Assembly: GCA_019894815.1 (NCBI GenBank)
Contig: JAGXNU010000089.1
Location: forward strand, 1 to 8,289
Reading direction: 5' to 3'
Source: Promethearchaeota archaeon
Lineage (GTDB): Archaea > Asgardarchaeota > Lokiarchaeia > Sigyniarchaeales > SOKP01
DNA length: 8,289 bases
The translations under genes and the position numbers were made by a program. Positions 1 to 6,371 of the stretch are shown here, in pieces. Within the stretch, counting starts at the first letter, position 1, and each line of letters opens with the position of its first letter. Below the pieces are notes generated by a model. It ran no database searches. It was given only the letters and a program-made list of their open reading frames with translations, and had not been told where the DNA came from.

Positions 1-380
1 ATCGAATGATGAAAAAATTAGCAGAAGAAGGATATTTATCAGTGAAGGATGATATAAGCAAGGATACCGGTCGACCCAAGCATTTATATTTCATGACTGA
101 TAAAGGAGAAAACAAATTGATAGATCTTCGTCAAAAAATTGGTAAGATTTTTGAATTAATTAAACAACGATTTCCTGAAAGTGGTATAGAATTTGATCAT
201 GAGGAAATTTTGAAAGGAGCCACCTTCAGCATTTGGTCAAGTCCAGTTGAATATATAATGCAAAAAGATATTTCTGACGAAGAAAAATTAGGAGCATTGA
301 CGTTCATGGAGAAAGATGTGGATGAAATATTACATAAAATTAGAAAAGAAAAATTAAAATTACAGAGGAACAAGACATGA
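1..380 (+). CDS. PadR-family transcriptional regulator, 5' end outside the window
   Basis: This is the C-terminal part of a winged-helix DNA-binding regulator, probably controlling the exporter genes behind it. The reading frame is open to the left edge (codon CGA at 3-5, then Met-Met-Lys-Lys-Leu), so the ATG at 6 is probably internal. The visible start, MMKKLAEEGYL, matches the end of the PadR recognition region (family pattern: LKKLEEEGYI). It is followed by the beta-wing GRPKHLYFMTDKGENKL, which carries the typical GRP..YY.LT.KG pattern. The C-terminal part is helical and charged and ends in a Lys/Glu-rich stretch, as expected for the dimerisation helix. About 35-45 N-terminal residues appear to be missing. 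The stop TGA overlaps the next ATG (ATGA at 377-380), so the two genes should be translationally coupled. PadR proteins often repress an adjacent multidrug exporter; LmrR over LmrCD is the best-known case. The ligand and operator are not visible here. Confidence 0.85.
   Translation, partial: RMMKKLAEEGYLSVKDDISKDTGRPKHLYFMTDKGENKLIDLRQKIGKIFELIKQRFPESGIEFDHEEILKGATFSIWSSPVEYIMQKDISDEEKLGALTFMEKDVDEILHKIRKEKLKLQRNKT
365..368 (+). promoter_or_regulatory. Ribosome binding site of the first ABC transporter gene
   Basis: GAGG lies eight bases before the ATG at 377, inside the 3' end of the regulator gene. It supports 377 as the start and coupling to the upstream gene. Confidence 0.6.
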
Positions 381-2119
381 ATTCATTTCAAATGATATTT
401 AAATATTGGGCAAAATCGAAAAAAAATTTCATTTTCCAATTTATATTTCTTTTATTATCGACGATTTTTTACACATTTACACCTATATTTATAGGAAGAA
501 TGATTGGATCTTTGGTTAATGCCAATGAATTACTAGTAAATTTCTTATTCGTGTTAGGTTTCGCATTTTTAGTATATATCTTTAATCGAGCCGCAAGGAG
601 CAGAGGTGCAGTAGTATCCTCAAGAGCTATATATCATTTGCGAACAGATATTAGTAATGCTATATATCGCCAATCATTTTCGTTTTTTGATAAGACAGAA
701 ACAGGTCAGTTAATTTCAAGAGCTACAAGCGATATTGAGGAGACTCAAATGATTTTTGGTATGGGATTGAATTTAGGAATACAATCAATTCTTCAAATGA
801 TAGGTGTTTTTGTGGGTTTTCTCCTTTTCAGTTTCGAACTGTCGATTATTTTATTAATTGCATTTGTAAGTTCTCTAACAATATCCTATTTCATCGCGAA
901 AAAGCTAAAGCCGATCTTCTTAGAAACACGTGAAAGTTTTGGCGAATTAACTAGTACTATAAGGGAAAATATCGTGGGAGCTGAAGTTGTTAGGATGTTT
1001 AGCACACAAGATAAAGAACGCCAAAAGTTCCAAAAAAATAATAAAAGATTTTATAACGCTAGTGTTGATTCTGTTAAATTCAACTCTTTATACATGCCCC
1101 TTGTTTTTGTAGTAATCGGTTTCATGACAATCATCATTTTTTTCCTTGGTGGAATGTGGTATATTGAGGGTAAGATGACATTAAATGTAATCATTACGTT
1201 GATATCATATATAGCTGCGCTTGGTTTCCCTTTAATGATGTTAGGACAAATTATGTTAGTATATGTACAAGCTGATGCTGCACTTACACGAGTGAGGGAG
1301 ATTCTTGATTCTGCGCCAGAAATTGAAGATTCCCCAGATGCAATCCCTCTAAAATCCGCTAAAGGTGAAATTGTTTTTGAAAATGTTTCATTTGGTTATA
1401 CTTCCGAACATAGAATCTTGAAGGATATATCTTTTAAAATCCCGGAAGGGAAGAAGTTAGCCATACTAGGGACAACAGGCTCCGGTAAATCAACAATTAT
1501 AAACTTAATCCCAAGGTTTTACGAAATCAATGACGGTGCTATTAAGATCGATAATATTGATATACGCAATTATTTTTTGAAAGATTTACGAAGCAACATT
1601 GGGTTAGTCTCACAAGAGACTTATTTATTTAATAAAAGCATTGCAGATAATATCGCGTATGGCAAGAAAGATGCTACACATGAAGAAATCGTAGAAGCAG
1701 CTAAAATTGCAGAACTACATGGTTTTATTACAAGCTTACCAGAGGGATATAATTCAATAGTAGGGGAAAGAGGGACTAGATTGTCTGGAGGACAGAAACA
1801 ACGTTTATCTATTGCCCGAGCTTTAATTGTAAAACCGAAAATTTTAGTTTTTGATGATTCTACCAGCTCTGTTGATGTAGAAACTGAATTTAAAATTCAA
1901 GAGGCTTTAATGAAAATAATGAAAGGAACAACAACCATTATTATTACCCAACGTATATCCACAATTCGCAATGCAGATTTGATTTTAATATTAGATAGAG
2001 GTCGCGTTGTAGGTTTAGGCAATCATAAAGAATTGATCGAATCTAATGTATTATATAAGCAAATATTTGAAACCTTACATCATAAACAAAAATCGAAAGG
2101 AGGAGTCATTAATGAGTAG
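377..2119 (+). CDS. ABC exporter half-transporter with degenerate ATPase site (subunit 1)
   Basis: This 580-residue membrane protein is a type IV ABC exporter half: six transmembrane helices followed by one nucleotide-binding domain. Helices lie at about 17-40, 51-70, 133-152, 154-174, 238-260 and 268-290. ATPase motifs are A-loop Tyr341, Walker A GTTGSGKST (365-373), Q-loop Gln413, X-loop VGERG, signature LSGGQ (469-473), Walker B ILVFDD ending at Asp494, D-loop SSVD, and the switch position at 525. Two key residues deviate. Asp494 stands where the catalytic Glu is expected, and Gln525 (IITQRIST) replaces the switch His. This pattern is known for the degenerate half of heterodimeric exporters such as TM287/288 and TmrAB. 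The protein therefore probably pairs with the product of the next gene and lends it its intact signature. Start 377 is supported by GAGG and the ATGA overlap. Substrate unknown; drug, lipid or peptide export are all possible. Confidence 0.95.
   Translation: MNSFQMIFKYWAKSKKNFIFQFIFLLLSTIFYTFTPIFIGRMIGSLVNANELLVNFLFVLGFAFLVYIFNRAARSRGAVVSSRAIYHLRTDISNAIYRQSFSFFDKTETGQLISRATSDIEETQMIFGMGLNLGIQSILQMIGVFVGFLLFSFELSIILLIAFVSSLTISYFIAKKLKPIFLETRESFGELTSTIRENIVGAEVVRMFSTQDKERQKFQKNNKRFYNASVDSVKFNSLYMPLVFVVIGFMTIIIFFLGGMWYIEGKMTLNVIITLISYIAALGFPLMMLGQIMLVYVQADAALTRVREILDSAPEIEDSPDAIPLKSAKGEIVFENVSFGYTSEHRILKDISFKIPEGKKLAILGTTGSGKSTIINLIPRFYEINDGAIKIDNIDIRNYFLKDLRSNIGLVSQETYLFNKSIADNIAYGKKDATHEEIVEAAKIAELHGFITSLPEGYNSIVGERGTRLSGGQKQRLSIARALIVKPKILVFDDSTSSVDVETEFKIQEALMKIMKGTTTIIITQRISTIRNADLILILDRGRVVGLGNHKELIESNVLYKQIFETLHHKQKSKGGVINE
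2096..2105 (+). promoter_or_regulatory. Strong Shine-Dalgarno site deciding the start of subunit 2
   Basis: AAAGGAGGAG lies within the last codons of subunit 1, with GGAGG (2099-2103) eight bases before the ATG at 2112. It fixes that ATG as the start rather than the in-frame ATG at 2046. The latter lies deep in the upstream gene and would add 22 residues lacking family resemblance. Confidence 0.8.
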
Positions 2120-4655
2120 CCATAATCAGAAAGAAAAAGAAGAAGAGAAGGAAATAATTCAACCAAGGGTCGGCATGCATCGACATTTTATGATGGATGG
2201 TGAAAAGTCTAAATTAGAACACCCTCGAAGTGAATTATGGAAATGGCTTTTTTCATATTTGGGTCGTTATAAGTGGAAATTCCTAACCTTTTTAATTTTG
2301 TTATTAATTGGAACACTAGTAACTTCAGTAAGTCCCATTATTTCAGCAAATATAATAGATCATGGTATTGTAGCTGAAGATAGTTATTATATTATTATCA
2401 TGAGTACCTTCTACTTCTCATTGCTTTTATTCATGGCGATTACAACTTACTTTGCTCAGTATGGAATGGGGAAAATATCACAAAGAATAACTTTTGAAAT
2501 TAGAAATGACCTTTTTTATAAACTACAAGACATGTCTTTAAGTTATTTTGATAAACGATCATCAGGAGATATAATGTCCATAACAACCAACGATGTGACT
2601 CAGCTAAACCAATTAGTCGGAGGTCAATTTGTATCAATTATTTCGAGTGTTGTTGGTTTAATTCTTACAATCTTCATAATGTTTTTTCTCAATCCATATC
2701 TAGCCCTACTTTCTTTAATCATCTTTCCGGTATTCTTTTTCTTCACGTATTTATTTAGGAAAGTAGCAATGGGCCTCTTTAAAGAATCTAGAAAAACAAT
2801 TGGTAATGTTACCTCATCAATCCAAGAAAATATTGCAGGAGCAAAGGTTGTTCAAGCATACGGACAAGAAAAAAAAGCATCTACAGAATTTGATGAAGCA
2901 AATACAGCTAATTATAACGCAATGTTAAAAATTAGAAAATTTATGGCTACTATCTTTCCTCTAATTTCGCTTGTTACAACGGTGATTACTGCTGGTATTT
3001 TATTAGCCGGAGGTTTTGCGGTCTTAGGAAATGTTTCGGTTTTTGGTATTACAGTTTCGGTAGGAGTTCTAAGCGCATTTATTAGTATTTTGGGGCAATT
3101 CTTTAGACCCTTTATGACTTTAATGCAAGTTCAAGAGATGATTGTAGCAGCTTTAGCAGCAAGTGATAGAATATATTCATTACTTGATGAAAAAGTCGAA
3201 ATTCCTGAAAGCAAAAACCCAAAACTTCTTGAAAATGTCATTGGGGAGATAAGATTTGATTCTGTAGATTTTGGTTATATTTTAGAAAATGGAGAAGATA
3301 CAAAATCAGAATCGCCTCAAATCGGATCCCAAGCTATGAGTCCCTCAGGATTGTCAGGACGTCCAGATTTATCAGATAATCCAATGATGAAACAAATGAT
3401 GAAACGAGCGATGGATTTTATGAAAGCCCTTCCAGAACCATATTCTTCTTTTATGATAAATAATATCATGCTAATGCCTCAAAATATTAGACAGAAATTA
3501 TTTATGAGTATTATGGGTCAAAATCCTTCTGAAGCTCCAAAACTAATTGATACTATCTTAGCTGAATTTAATTATGCTGTACCCGGCACGGATAATGCTA
3601 ATAATCATCCAGAGTTGCAAACTTCTTTCAAACAGGCAGATATAAAAGCTAATCAAGAAGAGTCTTTCCCAATTCCAGCTCTACCTCCTGAAGCGATCTT
3701 ACAAATGACTAAAGTTATAGAAAAAAATTTGAAAAGTAAAGCTACAATTCAATCTTCAAGCAGCGGAATGGGTGAAGGTGGTGGAATGATGGGAGGGGGG
3801 ATGCCCCACATGTCACCTCAATCCATGCTAAGGATGTTAGCAACCATTAAAATTAAAAAAGAAGTTTATGAGCAAATTCCAAAAATAGTTAGGGAAGCAT
3901 TAGATGAAGAAAAGAAATTAATTCAGCACGAACAATCAAAGGGTTATGTGTTAAAGAATGTAAATTTAGATATCCCTTCGGGTAAAACGATAGCTATTGT
4001 CGGAGAAACTGGTGCTGGTAAAACAACTATAACTAAATTGATTTCTCGATTTTACGACGTAAATGATGGAAAAGTAACGCTTGATAATATAGATATCCGA
4101 GAAATTGATAAGAAAACGCTTCGCAATTTGATTGGTTTGGTCCCACAAGATGCGTTTCTATTTACAGGGACTGTAAAAGAAAATTTACTTTATGCTTTCG
4201 ATAATCCTACACCAGAAACAGAAAAAAAAATGATTGAAGTATCGAAATTTCTCGGTTTACATAATTTCATTGAAACATTACACAAAAAGTATGATACTAA
4301 GCTTAAGGAGAATGCTTCTAATATATCGATTGGACAGCGTCAATTGATAGCTTTTGCTCGAGCGTTAATAACAGATCCAAAGATCTTAATTCTTGATGAA
4401 GCAACCTCTTCCGTTGATCCTTATACTGAGACATTAATCCAAGATGCTTTAAATAAAGCTCGCAAGGGTCGTACCACCATTATCATCGCACACCGTTTAT
4501 CAACGATAAAGAATGCAGATCAGATAATCGTTCTAGGTTCTGATAAACATGGTATCGTAGAACAAGGGGATCATGAAAGTTTATTAGCTTTAAACGGTAA
4601 ATATAAACGTCTTTTAGAAATGCAACACCGAGATATTGAAATTAACAATCAATAA
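2112..4655 (+). CDS. ABC exporter half-transporter with consensus ATPase residues and a large NBD insert (subunit 2)
   Basis: This 847-residue exporter half is far longer than the usual 570-620. A charged N-terminal extension (1-50) contains MHRHFMMDGEKSK, resembling the short Met/Gly-rich lead-in before an EKPKD-like stretch common in TM288/BmrD-type subunits. Six helices follow at about 57-80, 94-117, 173-193, 196-216, 282-306 and 312-332. The ATPase domain begins at about 378. A-loop Tyr389 is followed by an insert (about 390-611), and the domain resumes at VLKNVNLDI (613 on). Walker A is GETGAGKTT (631-639), Q-loop Gln679, Walker B ILILDE with Asp762 and catalytic Glu763, then SSVD and switch His794. 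The signature is altered to ISIGQ (738-742), and the X-loop VGERG seen in subunit 1 is absent (LKENASN). The changes complement those of subunit 1, so a heterodimer with one active and one degenerate ATP site is expected. The gene overlaps subunit 1 by 8 bases. Substrate unknown. Confidence 0.95.
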   Translation: MSSHNQKEKEEEKEIIQPRVGMHRHFMMDGEKSKLEHPRSELWKWLFSYLGRYKWKFLTFLILLLIGTLVTSVSPIISANIIDHGIVAEDSYYIIIMSTFYFSLLLFMAITTYFAQYGMGKISQRITFEIRNDLFYKLQDMSLSYFDKRSSGDIMSITTNDVTQLNQLVGGQFVSIISSVVGLILTIFIMFFLNPYLALLSLIIFPVFFFFTYLFRKVAMGLFKESRKTIGNVTSSIQENIAGAKVVQAYGQEKKASTEFDEANTANYNAMLKIRKFMATIFPLISLVTTVITAGILLAGGFAVLGNVSVFGITVSVGVLSAFISILGQFFRPFMTLMQVQEMIVAALAASDRIYSLLDEKVEIPESKNPKLLENVIGEIRFDSVDFGYILENGEDTKSESPQIGSQAMSPSGLSGRPDLSDNPMMKQMMKRAMDFMKALPEPYSSFMINNIMLMPQNIRQKLFMSIMGQNPSEAPKLIDTILAEFNYAVPGTDNANNHPELQTSFKQADIKANQEESFPIPALPPEAILQMTKVIEKNLKSKATIQSSSSGMGEGGGMMGGGMPHMSPQSMLRMLATIKIKKEVYEQIPKIVREALDEEKKLIQHEQSKGYVLKNVNLDIPSGKTIAIVGETGAGKTTITKLISRFYDVNDGKVTLDNIDIREIDKKTLRNLIGLVPQDAFLFTGTVKENLLYAFDNPTPETEKKMIEVSKFLGLHNFIETLHKKYDTKLKENASNISIGQRQLIAFARALITDPKILILDEATSSVDPYTETLIQDALNKARKGRTTIIIAHRLSTIKNADQIIVLGSDKHGIVEQGDHESLLALNGKYKRLLEMQHRDIEINNQ
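3279..3947 (+). other. Met/Gly/Pro-rich insert inside the nucleotide-binding domain of subunit 2
   Basis: This segment encodes about residues 390-612, between the A-loop Tyr389 and the beta-strand that leads into Walker A. In typical exporters only a few residues lie there; subunit 1 has YTSEHRIL. By eye the insert has a Ser/Pro/Gly linker, Met-rich amphipathic helices (NPMMKQMMKRAMDFMKAL and SSFMINNIMLMPQNIR), an acidic/Asn/Gln-rich linker, a helix (PPEAILQMTKVIEKNL), a loop GMGEGGGMMGGGMPHM, and a charged helical end (KEVYEQIPKIVREALDEEKK). I count about 20 Met and no Cys or Trp. The frame stays open and the flanking motifs are intact, so it is a real in-frame domain and not a gene fusion error. 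I do not recognise a named domain. Confidence 0.85.
3384..3407 (+). repeat. Tandem 12-bp repeat within the insert
   Basis: ATGATGAAACAA (3384-3395) is followed directly by ATGATGAAACGA (3396-3407), an 11/12 match encoding MMKQ-MMKR. It suggests that local slippage helped build the Met-rich helix. Confidence 0.6.
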
Positions 4656-4668
4656 TTTTTATTATTTT
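4656..4668 (+). terminator. T-tract after the exporter operon
   Basis: T-runs (TTTTT, then TTTT with ATTA between) begin immediately after the TAA stop of subunit 2, and a further pyrimidine run TTCTTCTTTTC lies at 4695-4705. No GC-rich hairpin precedes them. Archaeal RNA polymerase terminates at such T-rich tracts, so this is a plausible terminator. In a background this A+T-rich it is weak evidence. Confidence 0.35.
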
Positions 4669-4712
4669 AATTCTTAAGAAAAAACTAAATTAAATTCTTC
4701 TTTTCAGTTATT

Positions 4713-4735
4713 ATTAATTAGATTAATTAGATTAA
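4713..4735 (+). repeat. Direct repeat ATTAATTAG upstream of the hydrolase gene
   Basis: ATTAATTAG occurs at 4713-4721 and again at 4722-4730, followed by a partial third copy ATTAA (4731-4735). It sits in the 102-bp gap before the hydrolase gene, where an operator could lie. The A+T-only content makes chance repetition quite possible. Confidence 0.4.
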
Positions 4736-4739
4736 ATAA
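4731..4739 (+). promoter_or_regulatory. Possible TATA-like promoter element for the hydrolase operon
   Basis: ATTAAATAA is centred about 23 bases before the ATG at 4758. No SD site precedes that ATG. The spacing would suit an archaeal TATA box driving a leaderless or nearly leaderless transcript. No convincing BRE is visible, and similar A+T strings abound. Confidence 0.3.
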
Positions 4740-4757
4740 CAATTTAAATGAAAAATA

Positions 4758-5522
4758 ATGCCTTTCTTGAATTATAAAGAGAAGAAGATCTTTTATCGGA
4801 TTAAAGAAACCGAAAGTAAAAATGTAATTATTTTTATACACGGCTCAGGAGGGAGTTCAAATACTTGGAAAAATCAATTAGATCTTGAAGTTAATTATGA
4901 TCTTATAGCTATCGATTTACCTTCCCATGACAATTCAAATGAATTTTCGGAGCTAACTCTCGATTTGTATGTTGATGTAATTCGACACCTAATTAAATCT
5001 TTAAACTATGATAATGTAATATTATGTGGACATTCTTTAGGAGGAGCCATTACTCAACAATATTATTTTACATACCCTAAAGAAATCTCAGGTTTAATTT
5101 TATGCAGCACTGGGGGAAGGTTAAGAGTTGCCCCAATTATCCTAAACTCTTTAAAAACCAATTACCAAGAGTTTTTAGACTCTTTACCTGCTGGGATATT
5201 CTATAGAAAAACACCAAGAGATATAATAGATAATTATGTACAAGAAACTTCGAAAATTAAGGCAGAAGTCACATATGAAGATTTTAAAATTTGTGATAAC
5301 TTTGATACTATAGATAAAACAGATAGCATTGAAGTTCCATGCTTAATATTAGTTGGGAAACAGGATAACTTGACGCCGGTGAAGTTTTCGCAATTCTTTC
5401 TCGATAAAATTAAGAACTCTGAATTAAACGTAATAGACGATGCTGGACACATGGTCATGTTAGAAAAACCAAGTGAGGTTAATAAATCGATAGAAAATTT
5501 TGTAGTTAATTATTTTAATTAA
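4758..5522 (+). CDS. Alpha/beta-fold hydrolase
   Basis: This is a 254-residue cytosolic serine hydrolase of the alpha/beta-fold family; there is no signal peptide. Motifs are the oxyanion-hole segment HGSGGSS (from His28), nucleophile elbow GHSLGG with Ser93, acid Asp203 in GKQDNLTPV, and His231 in DAGHMVMLEKP. The triad and spacing are complete. A lid region lies at about 120-185 between core strands, and the length is normal for the family. Substrate cannot be told: esterase, lactonase, C-C hydrolase and haloperoxidase-like members all share this pattern. The ATG at 4758 follows a 102-bp gap and lacks an SD site, and the ATG at 4748 is out of frame. The radical SAM gene begins 10 bases after its stop, so the two are probably co-transcribed. 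Confidence 0.92.
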   Translation: MPFLNYKEKKIFYRIKETESKNVIIFIHGSGGSSNTWKNQLDLEVNYDLIAIDLPSHDNSNEFSELTLDLYVDVIRHLIKSLNYDNVILCGHSLGGAITQQYYFTYPKEISGLILCSTGGRLRVAPIILNSLKTNYQEFLDSLPAGIFYRKTPRDIIDNYVQETSKIKAEVTYEDFKICDNFDTIDKTDSIEVPCLILVGKQDNLTPVKFSQFFLDKIKNSELNVIDDAGHMVMLEKPSEVNKSIENFVVNYFN

Positions 5523-5532
5523 GAAAAATCTC

Positions 5533-6324
5533 ATGCCACGAGAATATACTTATGGTCCTTTTCCGTCGAGACGTTTAGGATTATCATTGGGGGTTGATGT
5601 CCTACCTAAAATTAAAACATGTACATTTAATTGTGTTTATTGTGAGATTGGTAATACAACTCACTTGGTATCACCCAAATTTCGTATAAATTCACCCCCC
5701 TCTACTAAATTTGAAAAAGAATTAAGAGAGATATTAAAATATTTCCCCCATTTAGGTTCAATTACATTTGGGTATAATGGAGAACCTACTCTAAATGAGA
5801 ATCTAATGGATTTTTATGATATTGCTTTAAAAGTAAGAAATGAACTAAATTGGAAAGGAAAACCGCCCCTCATCACACTTTTTACTAATTCCAGCACGTT
5901 ACATTTTGAAGACATACAGGATAGAATCATGAATTTTGAAGTAGTTTTAGCAAAATTAGATGTTGCAACCCCAGCTGATTATGCGAGAACGAATCGGCCA
6001 CATCAACAATGTCCTGATATTGGTAAAATTATCGATTCTCTCATTCAATTACGAAAAAAAATGAACAATAAGCTTGTTCTTCAATGTTTAATGTTAAACT
6101 CACATCAGAAGGATGTATATATACCAAATTTTAATGAAAAGAATATTGAGAAATTAGCATTCGCAATCAAAAAAATAAAACCTAATGAAGTACAAATATA
6201 TTCGCTTGCACGAGTTCCAGCAGAATATTTTGTTTTCTCGATTGATGAAAATCAAAATAATCAGATTAAGAAGGTTTTTAATCGGATCATTGATAATAAA
6301 AACATTGAGATCAGTTATTTTTAA
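5533..6324 (+). CDS. Radical SAM protein, COG0731-like, function unknown
   Basis: This 263-residue protein carries the radical SAM cluster motif CTFNCVYC (Cys30, Cys34, Cys37; CxxxCxxC), which should bind a [4Fe-4S] cluster and S-adenosylmethionine. Before it stands YGPFPSRRLGLSLGVDVLP (7-25), the hallmark of one subgroup of COG0731 Fe-S oxidoreductases. After it comes NGEPTL (82-87), the SAM-contacting GEP motif. COG0731 also contains the wybutosine enzyme TYW1/Taw1. This protein lacks the N-terminal extension usual in archaeal Taw1, so I do not assign it that role. No C-terminal SPASM-like Cys cluster is present; other Cys (such as in QQCPD and LQCLM) are scattered. The gene starts 10 bases after the hydrolase stop without a clear SD site. 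The reaction and substrate are unknown, and neighbouring sugar-phosphate genes do not define them. Confidence 0.88.
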   Translation: MPREYTYGPFPSRRLGLSLGVDVLPKIKTCTFNCVYCEIGNTTHLVSPKFRINSPPSTKFEKELREILKYFPHLGSITFGYNGEPTLNENLMDFYDIALKVRNELNWKGKPPLITLFTNSSTLHFEDIQDRIMNFEVVLAKLDVATPADYARTNRPHQQCPDIGKIIDSLIQLRKKMNNKLVLQCLMLNSHQKDVYIPNFNEKNIEKLAFAIKKIKPNEVQIYSLARVPAEYFVFSIDENQNNQIKKVFNRIIDNKNIEISYF

Positions 6325-6336
6325 ATGAATTTTATT

Positions 6337-6351
6337 ATTAATTGAATTAAT
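6337..6351 (+). promoter_or_regulatory. A+T palindrome in the gap before the kinase gene
   Basis: ATTAATT-G-AATTAAT is a perfect 7-bp inverted repeat with one central base, in the 47-bp gap between the radical SAM and kinase genes. It could be an operator or part of an internal promoter. In this base composition it may be chance. Confidence 0.25.
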
Positions 6352-6359
6352 TATTAAAT

Positions 6360-6365
6360 GGTGAT
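6360..6365 (+). promoter_or_regulatory. GGTGAT ribosome binding site fixing a TTG start
   Basis: GGTGAT is complementary to AUCACC near the 3' end of 16S rRNA and lies six bases before TTG 6372. It decides the kinase start, because the ATGs nearby (6358, 6364, 6376) are in another frame and reach a stop at 6379-6381. Confidence 0.55.
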
Positions 6366-6371
6366 GAAATA

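Noticed and set aside
2046..2111. Upstream in-frame ATG giving subunit 2 another 22 residues
   Set aside because: It lies 74 bases inside subunit 1 and lacks an SD site, whereas the ATG at 2112 has AAAGGAGGAG at ideal spacing.
377..2119. Subunit 1 as an inactive, decaying gene because of the missing Glu and His
   Set aside because: The rest of the protein is intact and the same replacements are standard in the degenerate half of heterodimeric exporters.
3279..3947. Insert as a separate gene, intein or mobile element
   Set aside because: No intein splice residues (no Cys at all), no terminal repeats or transposase, and the frame is continuous.
3966..4148. Minus-strand open frame of 60 codons opposite the subunit 2 ATPase domain
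   Set aside because: It is antisense to Walker A and Q-loop coding sequence, and its product shows no recognisable motif; a shadow frame.
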